64,000 nt of DNA. It comes from Candidatus Avichristensenella intestinipullorum (lineage in GTDB: Bacteria > Bacillota > Clostridia > Christensenellales > Aristaeellaceae). Position numbers and translations under genes: made by a program. This document shows, piece by piece, positions 8,896 to 17,707 of the stretch. The DNA is taken from assembly GCA_018713305.1 (NCBI GenBank), contig DVFI01000099.1, positions 27,516 to 91,515 on the forward strand, given 5' to 3'. The notes below the pieces were generated by a model. It saw only the letters and a program-made list of their open reading frames with translations, did no database searches and was not told where the DNA came from. The stretch's first letter is position 1. Each line of letters begins with the position of its first letter.

Positions 8896-9840
8896 ATGCA
8901 TTATGCTGCCCGGTTGAACAGCTTTATATCCCCCGCCTCGCACGGCGTGCTGGAGGCCCTCGCGCGCATCGGCGCGATCGAAGGGGTCACGCACGTGGAT
9001 TTGAACTATCCGGAACACTTTGAAACGGTGAGCGTGCCACAGATGCGGAAAGCGCTGGAGAAACACGGGCTGAAAATGAATGCGTTGAACATGCGGTTTA
9101 AGCGCCCGTTTTTGCGCGGCGCGTACGCCAATCCCTCGGCCGAAATCCGCCGGGAGGCGGAGGCGCTGACGGAAAAAGCCGCGCAGGTCTGCAGGGACAT
9201 GGGCGGGGATTTGATTATCATATGGCTTGCCTATGACGGATACGATTACGCCATGCAAATGGATTATCCGCAAGCCTGGAATCAGCTCGTGCAGACGCTC
9301 TGCACCCTCTGCCGGGACCGCCGGCTGCGGTTTGCCATTGAATACAAGCCCTATGAAGAGCGGGGCTTTTCCCTGCTGGACAGCTACGGCACCACCTCCT
9401 GCCTCATCCGGGAAACCGGCGCGCAGAACCTGGGGATGGTGCTGGATTTCTGCCACATGCTGATGAAAAAGGAAAACCCGGCCTTTGCCGCGTCGCTGCT
9501 ATTGTCGCAGGGCAAGCTGTACGGCGTGCATCTCAACGACGGCGAAGGCCACTGCGACAACGGCTTTATGGTGGGCATGTGCCACCCCTGGAAGACGCTG
9601 GAGCTGCTGTACTATCTGAAAAAGCACGCATATGAGGGCGTGGTATATTTCGATACTTTTCCCGTGCGGGAGAGCGCCGAGGACGAACTGGCGGCGAATA
9701 TCGCGATGTTTGAACAGCTCTGGGCGCTGTTGGACGCCTCCGCCATGCAGGCCATTGCGCAGGCGTCGGCCAACCAGGACGGCATGGCCGTACAGCGGAT
9801 TTTCAGAGACTTCCTGGCCAACGGAGCGTGGCGAAGATGA
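8896..9840 (+). CDS. Sugar phosphate isomerase/epimerase-like TIM-barrel protein
   Basis: 314 residues of the xylose-isomerase-like/AP-endonuclease-2 TIM-barrel fold. Candidate metal ligands lie in FAIEYKP (Glu), MVLDFCHM (Asp and His), GVHLNDGEGH (His/Asp) and near VVYFDTFP. Members isomerise or epimerise free or phosphorylated sugars; the exact substrate cannot be read. The start ATG 8896 follows AAAGGAG and lies 22 bases from a strong promoter's -10. It overlaps the kinase gene by ATGA and is the first gene of a locus with kinase, DeoR regulator, sugar-type ABC transporter and nucleoside hydrolases. A role in processing the released pentose is an inference from context. Confidence 0.8.
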   Translation: MHYAARLNSFISPASHGVLEALARIGAIEGVTHVDLNYPEHFETVSVPQMRKALEKHGLKMNALNMRFKRPFLRGAYANPSAEIRREAEALTEKAAQVCRDMGGDLIIIWLAYDGYDYAMQMDYPQAWNQLVQTLCTLCRDRRLRFAIEYKPYEERGFSLLDSYGTTSCLIRETGAQNLGMVLDFCHMLMKKENPAFAASLLLSQGKLYGVHLNDGEGHCDNGFMVGMCHPWKTLELLYYLKKHAYEGVVYFDTFPVRESAEDELAANIAMFEQLWALLDASAMQAIAQASANQDGMAVQRIFRDFLANGAWRR

Positions 9841-10751
9841 CAGAGGCGAAGCGGGTGGTCGTGGTAGGCAGCCTGAACTATGACATTCTCCTGGGCCAGA
9901 CGCGCCTGCCTTCGCGCGGCGAAACGCTGCACTGCCGGCAGGCGGCGACCGCGAGCGGCGGCAAGGGCGCCAACCAGGCCGTGCAGGCCGCCAAGCTCGG
10001 CGCCACCGTCTACCTGGTCGGCGCGGTAGGGCAGGACGCCCTGGGCGACGCGCTTCTGGCCTCCTGCCGGAGCTACGGCGTGCATACGGACTTTGTCCGG
10101 CGTTCCGAAGGCGCAAGCGGTCTGGGCGTCGTTCAATGCCTGCCCGACGGCTCCGTCTACGCGACCGTTGCCGAAGGGGCCAACGGGTCCGTCACGCCGG
10201 ACCGGGTGCGGGAAGCGGAAACGTGCCTCGCGCAGGCCGACGCCATCCTCCTGCAATTTGAAATTCCCATGGAGACCAACGCCTTTGTCATGGCGTACGC
10301 CCGGCAAAAGGGGATTCCGGTGCTGCTGAATCCCTCGCCGGCCAAGGCGGAAGGACGCCCGCTGCTGGCCGCGGCCTCCTGCCTGATTCTCAACGAACAG
10401 GAGGCCTCGTTCTTCTGCGGAGAGGCCCTCTGCGACGCGGCCTCCGTGGCAAAACACCGCCGGGCATTGCAGGCGCTCAACGCAAGGCGTATGATTGTAA
10501 CGCTGGGAGCGCAGGGAAGCGTGCTGGTCGAGCCCGACGGAGTATGCCATATCCGGCCGACCGGTCTTGCCCGCGTGGTGGAAACCACGGGCGCCGGCGA
10601 CAGCTACGCGGGCGCTTACGCGGTTCGGCGGTTGATGGGAGACGAGCCGGCGGCGGCCTGCCGGTACGCCTGCCGCGCGGCGGAGTACACCATAGGACAA
10701 GCGGGCGCGCAGAACGCCATGCCAACCCGGCAAAACATGGAAGGGGCGTAA
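9837..10751 (+). CDS. PfkB-family carbohydrate kinase, ribokinase-like
   Basis: 304 residues. The glycine-rich N-terminal motif ASGGKGANQAVQAAKLG and the catalytic ETTGAGDSYAGAYAV (general base Asp) are intact. NPSPAK in the middle and the overall length point to ribokinase within PfkB. It phosphorylates a sugar, probably ribose to ribose-5-phosphate, using ATP in the cytosol. ATG 9837 overlaps the previous stop (ATGA); GTG 9828 is an alternative without better spacing. Next to nucleoside hydrolases, which release ribose, the ribokinase reading is natural, but fructose- or adenosine-type substrates are not excluded. Confidence 0.87.
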   Translation: MTEAKRVVVVGSLNYDILLGQTRLPSRGETLHCRQAATASGGKGANQAVQAAKLGATVYLVGAVGQDALGDALLASCRSYGVHTDFVRRSEGASGLGVVQCLPDGSVYATVAEGANGSVTPDRVREAETCLAQADAILLQFEIPMETNAFVMAYARQKGIPVLLNPSPAKAEGRPLLAAASCLILNEQEASFFCGEALCDAASVAKHRRALQALNARRMIVTLGAQGSVLVEPDGVCHIRPTGLARVVETTGAGDSYAGAYAVRRLMGDEPAAACRYACRAAEYTIGQAGAQNAMPTRQNMEGA

Positions 10752-10754
10752 AGC

Positions 10755-11483
10755 ATGATACCGTACATCAGAAGGCAAAAGATTCTGGACTACATGGACG
10801 GCAAGGACGTGGTCTATCTCAAGGACATCGCGGCGTTTCTTTCCCGCTCCGTCTCCACCGTCCGGCGCGATTTGGTCGGCCTGGAAAAGGAGGGCCTGGT
10901 CAAGCTGCTCAACGGAGGAGCCGCCACGCTGCAAAGCCGCAGCTACGACCTGCCCGTGGAAAAAAAGCGGCAGACCAACATCGAGGCCAAGGAAATCATC
11001 GCCCGCAAGGCGGCGGAGCTGGTGGAAAACGGGGACGTGATTTATATCGACTCCGGAACGACCACGGTGATGATGATGAAATACCTCAAGAACAAGAAGC
11101 TGACCATCGTCACCTCCAGCCTCACGTTCCCGCGCGAGCATCTGACGCCGGATATCAAGCTGATTTATCTGGGCGGCGAGCTGCTGGCCGACCTGGAATC
11201 CCTGGTCGGTTCCATTACAGAAAAGCAGCTGCTGTCCATGTACTTTGACAAGGCGTTTGTCGGCGCAAACGGCTACGGCGAGCAGGGCGTGTTCACCTAT
11301 GACCTGCGCGAGGCGCGCAAAAAGGAAATCGTCAAGGAACAGTCGCGCATCGTATACCTGCTGGCCGATACCTCCAAGGAAAACAAACGAAGCTTCGCAA
11401 GGGCCTTCGGGCTGGATGCGTGCGTCCTCATCACGGAAAAGGACGCCGGTCAGGAAGCGGAATCTGATACGCCCCAAGGATGA
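10755..11483 (+). CDS. DeoR-family transcriptional regulator
   Basis: 242 residues. The N-terminal winged helix (YLKDIAAFLSRSVSTVRRDL, about residues 21-40, then EKEGLVKLLNGGA) is the DeoR HTH. The C-terminal sugar-phosphate sensor domain includes IYIDSGTTTVMMMKYL, the phosphosugar-binding loop. DeoR repressors are typically relieved by a phosphorylated sugar such as the product of the adjacent kinase. It starts 3 bases after the kinase stop, so the two are co-transcribed. A candidate operator lies in the AT-rich promoter at 8846-8874. A weak GC-rich hairpin (about 11470-11500) separates it from the transporter genes. Confidence 0.92.
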   Translation: MIPYIRRQKILDYMDGKDVVYLKDIAAFLSRSVSTVRRDLVGLEKEGLVKLLNGGAATLQSRSYDLPVEKKRQTNIEAKEIIARKAAELVENGDVIYIDSGTTTVMMMKYLKNKKLTIVTSSLTFPREHLTPDIKLIYLGGELLADLESLVGSITEKQLLSMYFDKAFVGANGYGEQGVFTYDLREARKKEIVKEQSRIVYLLADTSKENKRSFARAFGLDACVLITEKDAGQEAESDTPQG

Positions 11484-11593
11484 GCGCTCCCTGGGGGCTA
11501 TGAGATTCACGATAGACGCCATGCAAGGAGGAGGGATCAAAAACACCCGTCTGACGACGTTACGCCCCGAGTAGTGTATAAGGAGGTTTTGGA

Positions 11594-12898
11594 ATGAAAC
11601 GGAGAATCCTCGCGTTTGCCGTGATGGCGGTTATGCTGTGCTGCGGCAGCGTCTTTGCCGTGGCGGAAGAATCCGTCCAATCGCGCACGATTACCCTGCT
11701 GACCCATGCTTCTCTGGATACGCCCAGCGAGCTTTCCGGCGTCATCGGCGGCCTTGCCGAAGAATACAAGGCGCTCCATCCGGAGTTTAACCTGGAGTAT
11801 GAAATCGTACCGCTGACCAACCTGGTCGGCAAGGTAAAAACGCTGGTCGCGACGGAGAGCCTGCCGGATATCATACTCTATGAGCCGGGCATCCCGCTGG
11901 TCGAGCTGGTGGAAACGGGCAAGCTGGTCAACCTGGAAGAAGAGCTGGTGAAGATGGGCGTTTGGGACTATGTGGACCCGCAGGTTGCCGACCTGCTCAA
12001 GTCCATGTCCGTCGGCCTCGACGAGCCGCTGTACGGCCTGCCGGGCGGCCAGCACATCGAAGGCATTTTCTATAACAAGCAAATCTTTGAAGCGCACCAG
12101 CTGGAAGTCCCCAAGACGCTGGACGAGCTGCTGGCCGTATGTGAAACGCTCCGCGCCGCCAACATCGATCCCTTCCTGTTCGGCGGCAAGGACAAATGGC
12201 ACAGCACGCGCCTGATTTCCAACCTGGCCAACCGCATCATGGGCTACACCGCCACCGCGGACGCCAGCGACGGCAAGCGTTCCTTCCTGGACGAGGGCTT
12301 TGTGCAGGCCTGCACCATTGCGCAGGAAATGGGCGTGAACGGCTATATGGGCATCGGGTTCAATTCGGTCGAGTTCAACACGGCCGTGGAAACGTTCCTC
12401 AACGGCGGCTGCGCCATGCTGTATACCGGCACCTTCTCCGTGGGCAACATGAACGATCCGGAGCTGTGCGCCATCGGCGCCGAGAACATCGGCTTCTTCA
12501 GCTTCCCGACGGTCGAGGGCGGCCTGGGCAGCGACAAGGACTATGTCGCCCATGCCGGCCAGGTGCTCGTGGCCTCCAAGGCCACCTATGACGAAGCCGT
12601 AGCCGACTTCATCAAGTACATCGTGACCCATGCCGGCAATTACTCCATGGAGAACTATCAGTGGCTGATGGGCTATGCCTATGACCCGGTGGAGGATTTG
12701 CCCCCGGTGACCCAGCTCGTGCTGGAAGCCAAGGACGGAGCGGAAAACCTGATGCTGTGGTGGGAAACGCGCATGGATTCCAAGACCACGGATGTGGCCA
12801 AGGACAACGCGCAGCTGATGCTGGCCGGCGAAATGGACCCGGTGACGTACCTGCAGATGATTCAGGATTCCACCGACGAATACCTCGGCGGCAAATAG
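11594..12898 (+). CDS. ABC sugar-type substrate-binding protein (CUT1 family)
   Basis: 434 residues. An N-terminal signal (MKRRILAFAVMAVMLCCGS...AVAEE) lacks a good lipobox. The mature part matches family-1 extracellular solute-binding proteins: ITLLTHASLDTPSELSG, LPDIILYEPGIPLVEL, GLPGGQHIEGIFYNKQIFEAH and FLNGGCAMLYTGTF. It delivers a carbohydrate-like solute to the two permeases encoded downstream. The start follows AAGGAGG at 8 bases. A perfect hairpin (12910-12933) lies between this gene and the permeases and could raise binding-protein mRNA relative to the membrane genes. With hydrolases and ribokinase alongside, a nucleoside or ribose conjugate is a plausible ligand. Confidence 0.9.
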   Translation: MKRRILAFAVMAVMLCCGSVFAVAEESVQSRTITLLTHASLDTPSELSGVIGGLAEEYKALHPEFNLEYEIVPLTNLVGKVKTLVATESLPDIILYEPGIPLVELVETGKLVNLEEELVKMGVWDYVDPQVADLLKSMSVGLDEPLYGLPGGQHIEGIFYNKQIFEAHQLEVPKTLDELLAVCETLRAANIDPFLFGGKDKWHSTRLISNLANRIMGYTATADASDGKRSFLDEGFVQACTIAQEMGVNGYMGIGFNSVEFNTAVETFLNGGCAMLYTGTFSVGNMNDPELCAIGAENIGFFSFPTVEGGLGSDKDYVAHAGQVLVASKATYDEAVADFIKYIVTHAGNYSMENYQWLMGYAYDPVEDLPPVTQLVLEAKDGAENLMLWWETRMDSKTTDVAKDNAQLMLAGEMDPVTYLQMIQDSTDEYLGGK

Positions 12899-12909
12899 AC
12901 CGCCAATTT

Positions 12910-12933
12910 CCGGGAGGGCTGCCGCCCTCCCGG
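12910..12933 (+). promoter_or_regulatory. Intercistronic stabilising hairpin
   Basis: Perfect 10-bp stem CCGGGAGGGC / GCCCTCCCGG with loop TGCC, no T-run, between the binding-protein and permease genes. Its position suggests mRNA 3'-end protection and differential expression. Confidence 0.55.
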
Positions 12934-12959
12934 GCCAAAGAGCAAAAGGGGGCTCCGCC

Positions 12960-13850
12960 ATGAATACCCTGCTGTCCGACAAAAAAGCCGTCTGGGTTTT
13001 TATGCTGCCGTCACTGCTTCTGGTGATTGGCATGATGTATATTCCGATTGGCTGGACATTGGGATACTCTCTGTTCGACGGGTTTCCGGGCTTTGGCTCA
13101 ACCTTCGTGGGCTTTCGCAATTACCTGGACCTGTGGTCCGACGCCGTATTCCGTCAGAGCTTTGTGACCACGCTTGTGTACACGCTCGTTCAGGTCGTCG
13201 GACAGGTGGGGCTCGGCCTGTGCCTGGCGCTGCTGTTGAAGATGGGCGTAAAACGGCACAAGGACTTTATGAAAACCCTGATTTTCTTCCCCAGCGTCAT
13301 TCCGGCCATTGCCGTCGCGCAGCTGTTTATCAAAGTCTACGAGGTGCGGCCGCAATACGGGCTGCTGAACAGCCTGCTGGCGCTTGTGGGCCGCTCCGAC
13401 CTGATTCGGGGCTGGCTGGGTGAAACGTCCACGGCGCTATGGTGCCTGTGCGTGGCGGACATCTGGCGCTTTATGGGCTTTTATGCGGTGCTGTTCTACG
13501 CCGCGATGATAGAGATTCCCGAGGACATTGTGGAAGCCGCCAGGATAGACGGCGTAAATGCGCGCCAGATGATTCGGCATATTTTCCTGCCGCTGGTGTT
13601 CCCGGTCATCATTACCGCGACCTCCTACTGCTTTATCGGCACCATCAAGGTGTTCGAAATGCCCTATGTCATGACAAACGGCGGGCCTGGCTATGCAACG
13701 ACGCTGATGAGCCTGTATATCTACAGCACCGCGTTTACCTACAGCCAGTACGGCTTTGGCAGCGCGATGGCGGTTGTGCTGCTGATAGAAACCGTTCTCA
13801 TCACCATGCTTATCCGTTCCGTCCCCAATCTTGCCAAACGCTGGCGCTGA
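12960..13850 (+). CDS. ABC sugar-type permease 1
   Basis: 296 residues, six predicted transmembrane helices of the MalF/UgpA-type permease family. The cytoplasmic EAA loop reads EAARIDGVNARQMIRHIFLPLV (split about residues 190-211), where the ATPase docks. MLPSLLLVIGMMYIPIGW forms the first helix. The start follows AAAGGGGG. It pairs with the downstream permease. No ATP-binding protein gene is present in the locus, so it probably relies on a shared MsmX-type ATPase encoded elsewhere. Confidence 0.93.
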   Translation: MNTLLSDKKAVWVFMLPSLLLVIGMMYIPIGWTLGYSLFDGFPGFGSTFVGFRNYLDLWSDAVFRQSFVTTLVYTLVQVVGQVGLGLCLALLLKMGVKRHKDFMKTLIFFPSVIPAIAVAQLFIKVYEVRPQYGLLNSLLALVGRSDLIRGWLGETSTALWCLCVADIWRFMGFYAVLFYAAMIEIPEDIVEAARIDGVNARQMIRHIFLPLVFPVIITATSYCFIGTIKVFEMPYVMTNGGPGYATTLMSLYIYSTAFTYSQYGFGSAMAVVLLIETVLITMLIRSVPNLAKRWR

Positions 13851-13924
13851 CATTCTGCCGACAGGCGCGAAAGGAGCAGAGGACGGCTGCCGGCCCCGGC
13901 AGGCCTTCCCGCAGGAGCAGTATC

Positions 13925-14764
13925 ATGAAATCACGCCGTATCCGCATCAGCAGCATCGTTCTGAAGGTTTTCCTTGCCGTGCTGATTGTCGTGGAGATAT
14001 ATCCCATTTTCTGGATTCTTACCTCCTCCCTGAAAACCCAGTCCGAGTTTGTGACCCAGCCTTCCTATACGCTGCCGTCCTCCTTTCAGTACGAAAACTA
14101 TGTGGACGCCTGGACCGCCGGCAAAATGGGCGTCTATTTCAAAAATACCATCATCACCACGGCGGGCGCGCTGCTGCTGACCATCGCCGTCGCGCTGCCT
14201 GCGGGATTCGCCATCACGTTCATGCGCTGGAAGCTGAAAAACGCGGCGCTGACCTTTATTATCACCGGCATGATGATCCCCGTGCAGGCCACGCTGATTC
14301 CCATTTTTCTGGTGTACAAGGAGCTGGGGCTCATCAATACGCTGACGGGGCTGACCCTGGTGTACGCGGCGACCAATGTCCCGCTGGCCGTCTTTCTCCT
14401 GTCTACTTATATGAAGCAGTTCCCCATGGAGCTGGTGGAGGCGGCCATCGTGGACGGGTGCGGCATTTATCAGACCTTCGCGCGCATCATCGTCCCGGTT
14501 TCAACCAATCTCATTGTTGCCGTTTTGACGCTGGAATTTTTCTACAGCTGGAACGATTTGATGTTTTCCATGACGTTTAACAGCAAGGCGGACTTGAAAA
14601 CCATTCAAACGGGCCTGCTGAGCTTTGTGGGGCAATACGGCCAGCGCCAGTGGGGACCCACGTTCGCCTCCATCGCCATCAGCGTCATCCCCACGGCCAT
14701 TTTGTACATGATGCTGAGCAAAATGGTGATTACCGGCATGACCGCCGGCGCCATTAAGGGCTGA
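13925..14764 (+). CDS. ABC sugar-type permease 2
   Basis: 279 residues, MalG/UgpE-type permease. Helix 1 is VFLAVLIVVEIYPIFWILTS, followed by the typical SLKTQSEF segment. The EAA loop is VEAAIVDGCGIYQTFARIIVPVS. The conserved NTIITTAGALLLTIAVALPAGF and GMMIPVQATLIPIF segments fit the family. ATG 13925 follows GCAGGAG and gives the normal family length; the frame is open further upstream through the previous gene, but that part is a shadow. It forms the heterodimeric channel with permease 1. Confidence 0.93.
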   Translation: MKSRRIRISSIVLKVFLAVLIVVEIYPIFWILTSSLKTQSEFVTQPSYTLPSSFQYENYVDAWTAGKMGVYFKNTIITTAGALLLTIAVALPAGFAITFMRWKLKNAALTFIITGMMIPVQATLIPIFLVYKELGLINTLTGLTLVYAATNVPLAVFLLSTYMKQFPMELVEAAIVDGCGIYQTFARIIVPVSTNLIVAVLTLEFFYSWNDLMFSMTFNSKADLKTIQTGLLSFVGQYGQRQWGPTFASIAISVIPTAILYMMLSKMVITGMTAGAIKG

Positions 14765-14810
14765 ACAACCAAACCGGCGCACGCGCGCCGAGGCAGGAGG
14801 CACAAAGCGC

Positions 14811-15752
14811 ATGGAACCCATCAAAACCATCCTGGATACCGACATCGGCGGCGATGTGGACGACGCCGCCGCAGTCGCCATGATGAACGTCTGGGCGCAG
14901 GAAGGGCGCGTGGAGCCGCTGGCGATGATTGTCTGCATCTCCAGCCGCTGGAGCGCGGGCGCCGTGGACGCCATCAACCGCTATTTCGACCACCCCGATA
15001 TCCCCGTGGGAACGAATCGCCGTTCCCGGGTGCTGGACCAGGAGCTGGCAAAAACGTATACCCGGTATCTCGCCGAACACTACGAGAACCGGTATCGGTC
15101 CGTCGATGCGGAGGACGCGGTCAGCGTTTACCGCCGCGTGCTGGCCGCCCAGCCGGACGGCAGCGTGCAGATTGTCAGCATCGGCATGCTGAGCACCGTG
15201 GCGCAGCTGCTGCAATCCGGGCCGGACCTGTACTCCCCGCTGGAAGGCAGGGAACTGGTCAGGCAGAAGGTGTCCCGTCTGGTGTCCATGGCCGGCAACT
15301 TTATCCCCTATTACAGCCAGGCCGACTGGTATACCATCGACGTGGAATGGAACATCGACATGGACGTGCCTTCGGCGCAGTATGTTGCCAGGCACTGGCC
15401 GGTGGACATGATTTGGAGCGGCTTTGAAACCGGCGGGGGCGTCATGACGGGAAAACGGCTTATCGAAACCGCGCCGCCGGAGCACCCCGTGCGGGAAGCC
15501 TACCGGCGCTTTACCAACGGCGTGGACCGCATCAGCTGCGATTTGGCCACGCTGCACTATGCGATTCTCGGCACGCCCGAATACTGGGCGCTCTCCGAGC
15601 GCGGCGCCGTCGTGCTCGACGCGCAGGGGCGCACGACGCTGGATACCCGGGCCCCCGCAAAAAACCACCGGTATCTTATCAAAAAAGTACCCGACCAGGT
15701 CATCAAGGAGGAAGTCGACACCATCATGAACGTGCTTCCTCTGCGCTATTGA
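14811..15752 (+). CDS. Nucleoside hydrolase-like protein 1
   Basis: 313 residues of the inosine/uridine-preferring nucleoside hydrolase fold. The metal-binding N-terminal cluster is DTDIGGDVDD (residues 9-18), a variant of the usual DTDPGxDD. A later ISCDLATLHYA segment keeps the C-terminal metal Asp. It is expected to split a nucleoside into base and ribose; the W-rich segments around residues 175-210 suggest a substrate pocket unlike the classical enzymes. The start follows GCAGGAGG. With ribokinase upstream it gives a coherent nucleoside-to-ribose-5-phosphate route. Its paralogue follows 18 bases downstream. Confidence 0.82.
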   Translation: MEPIKTILDTDIGGDVDDAAAVAMMNVWAQEGRVEPLAMIVCISSRWSAGAVDAINRYFDHPDIPVGTNRRSRVLDQELAKTYTRYLAEHYENRYRSVDAEDAVSVYRRVLAAQPDGSVQIVSIGMLSTVAQLLQSGPDLYSPLEGRELVRQKVSRLVSMAGNFIPYYSQADWYTIDVEWNIDMDVPSAQYVARHWPVDMIWSGFETGGGVMTGKRLIETAPPEHPVREAYRRFTNGVDRISCDLATLHYAILGTPEYWALSERGAVVLDAQGRTTLDTRAPAKNHRYLIKKVPDQVIKEEVDTIMNVLPLRY

Positions 15753-15770
15753 GAAAAGAGGGATGCGCTG

Positions 15771-16712
15771 ATGGATACAAACCGCGTCATTCTGGACACC
15801 GATGTGGGGAGCGACGTAAGCGACCTGGCGGCAGTTTTTCTGTACTGGCAGTGCGCGAAAAAAGGATACCTGCATCCCCAGGGCGTGCTGATGAACACGG
15901 GAAACGAGCAGGGGCCCGCATGCCTGGCGCTGGCCGAGCAGTACGTCCGCGGGCAGCAGACGCCCATCGGCGCGCTGGGCACGTCGTTTCTTAACTATTC
16001 CATGCATTGGAAGTACACCCGCTACCTGCTGGAAGCGTTCCCCCTGCCCCAGCCGCCGCAGCTTCTGCCCTATGTGCCCTGCTTCCGCAAGGCGTTGGCC
16101 GACGCGCCGGACCAAAGCGTCACCATCGTCTGCAACGGGCCCCTGCGCGGCCTGGCGCAGCTCCTGCGCTCCGGCCCGGACGCCTATGCGGACGTGGACG
16201 GCTGCCGGCTGGTCGCCCGGAAGGTCAGGCGGCTCATCCTGTCCAGCGGCCGCTTCCGGCTGGACCCCCAGCCCGTCTATCCGCGCCGCAGCGGGTGGGA
16301 CGTATGGAGCTATACGGACACGTCCATGTACATCGACTGGGACGTCCCCTCGGCCCGCATCGTGGACGACGAATGGCCGACGCCCATCGTCTGGGTCGGC
16401 TGCGAGGTTGGCTATCTGCATCTGTCGGGCCGGACCTTCTGCGAGCAGACCGCCGACGACCATCCGCTCCGCCTCGCATACCGCCATTTCACCAAGGGCG
16501 GCGCGCACATTTCGGGTCCGCAGCTGGCCGTGCTGTGCGCCCTGCCCGCGTACAGCGCGCGCATCCTTCTCTCCCCGCCGGGACGCGTGCTGATGAACGA
16601 CGAGGGCCTCACGGAGTTTTTCCCGTATGCCGGCGGACGCGACCGGCATGTATCGGCGCAAACGCCGGAGGCCGTCTTCCGGCAAATCGACGACCTGCTC
16701 CTTGCGCGCTGA
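15771..16712 (+). CDS. Nucleoside hydrolase-like protein 2, altered metal site
   Basis: 313 residues, the same length as its upstream neighbour and sharing the scaffold (VRRLILSSG vs VSRLVSMAG; IDWDVPSARIV vs IDMDVPSAQYV). The N-terminal cluster reads DTDVGSDVSD: Ser17 replaces an Asp kept in protein 1. The C-terminal segment is ISGPQLAVLCA where protein 1 has ISCDLATLHYA, so that metal Asp also appears lost. Either the specificity has changed or it is a regulatory or structural partner of protein 1. The start follows AAGAGGG. A terminator-like hairpin lies about 90 bases downstream. Confidence 0.78.
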   Translation: MDTNRVILDTDVGSDVSDLAAVFLYWQCAKKGYLHPQGVLMNTGNEQGPACLALAEQYVRGQQTPIGALGTSFLNYSMHWKYTRYLLEAFPLPQPPQLLPYVPCFRKALADAPDQSVTIVCNGPLRGLAQLLRSGPDAYADVDGCRLVARKVRRLILSSGRFRLDPQPVYPRRSGWDVWSYTDTSMYIDWDVPSARIVDDEWPTPIVWVGCEVGYLHLSGRTFCEQTADDHPLRLAYRHFTKGGAHISGPQLAVLCALPAYSARILLSPPGRVLMNDEGLTEFFPYAGGRDRHVSAQTPEAVFRQIDDLLLAR

Positions 16713-16800
16713 ACGCGGCCGCCGGGGGCAGACCGCCGAAACGCCCTTCCCCGCTTTCACGCCCGCCGGTGTGAAAGCTTTTTTTGCGGCGTTTTCCCCC

Positions 16801-16828
16801 GCCGCCGCGGGCGGCAAATATTTTTTTG
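16801..16828 (+). terminator. Probable terminator of the nucleoside/sugar locus
   Basis: GCCGCC-GCG-GGCGGC hairpin (16801-16815) followed by AAATA and a run of seven T. It sits between the second nucleoside hydrolase and the SH3 protein gene. Confidence 0.6.
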
Positions 16829-16948
16829 TTTCTGATAACGGAAAGGCTTCGAAAAGGGAACAAAAGCAGGGGTTTTTCGTTTATATAGATATCGGAGCGC
16901 AATGTCCCGCGTTCCGGGCGCTTTGGATACGAAGGAGGAGGGGAAAAT

Positions 16949-17707
16949 ATGAAGCGTCTCTTCGTGGTGTTCCTTTTGCTTTGCCTGACGCTTACCACAT
17001 CGGCCCTTGCCGCCGGCAGCTATGTCCCCGGCGATTTTCGGGGCGCGACCGACGCACAGATTGCCACGAACGTGGCGGTGGTGGTGACGCGCAACGTCAC
17101 GCTGCGCAGTCTGGCGTCCTACGACGGCCAACGCCTTGCCAGCATCCCCGGCGAAACGGTATTGGAGGTGCTCTCCCAGTCCAGCGACGGCCGCTGGCTG
17201 CAGGTCGCCTATTACAAAGACGGCACGCGCCTGACCGGCTGGGTCCTGACCGAATACGTCGTGCAGAATCCCATGACGTTGATTCTGCGCGCCGACAACG
17301 TGCCGGCCTACGCGGCGCCCTCCAGCCAGGCCAAGAAGGTCGGCTCGCTCCCCGCCTATACGCGCCTGACCGTTATCGGCGAGTGGGACGATTACTATGT
17401 GGTCAGCCTGCGCAACGCCGCGGCCTGCATCCGCAAGGACGCGCGCTACTGGACGGACTGGGACTTGCTGCACTATGAGCAGAGCGGCCAGCGCCTGACG
17501 CTGTACACGCTGGGCAGCACCGTCCTGCGCACCGGTCCCGGCACGGACTGGGCCAGCGCGGAGCGCGTGACGGCGGGCACGACGCTGGAAGCCCTTTCGG
17601 CGTATCAGGAAAACGGTTGGTACGTCGTGCGCTTCGGGGACGGCGACCTCGCCTATGTCAACGCCTCGGACGTACAGGTTGTCGGCGGCGACGGCGCCGT
17701 GGGCTGA
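16949..17707 (+). CDS. Secreted protein with three SH3-like repeats
   Basis: 252 residues. The signal peptide (about 1-22, ending ALA-A) is followed by three SH3b-like units: VTLRSLASYDGQRLASIPGE, VPAYAAPSSQAKKVGSLPAY and TVLRTGPGTDWASAERVTAG. Each starts with the R/A-x-x-P/S-x-x..V pattern and carries a W-V/Y strand near its end. No catalytic domain is attached, so it is probably a wall- or surface-binding protein. The start is preceded by GGAGGAGGGG. It is monocistronic, closed by the terminator at 17788-17810. It is related in domain type, not closely in sequence, to the pair at 6017-8646. Confidence 0.78.
   Translation: MKRLFVVFLLLCLTLTTSALAAGSYVPGDFRGATDAQIATNVAVVVTRNVTLRSLASYDGQRLASIPGETVLEVLSQSSDGRWLQVAYYKDGTRLTGWVLTEYVVQNPMTLILRADNVPAYAAPSSQAKKVGSLPAYTRLTVIGEWDDYYVVSLRNAAACIRKDARYWTDWDLLHYEQSGQRLTLYTLGSTVLRTGPGTDWASAERVTAGTTLEALSAYQENGWYVVRFGDGDLAYVNASDVQVVGGDGAVG

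Noticed and set aside
11470..11593. Possible separate promoter or riboswitch before the binding-protein gene
   Set aside because: Only a weak GC hairpin and a ribosome site are visible; no -35/-10 pair or known riboswitch core.
14754..16817. Minus-strand frame of 687 codons opposite the nucleoside hydrolases
   Set aside because: Shadow of the two plus-strand genes, which have clear family motifs and ribosome sites.
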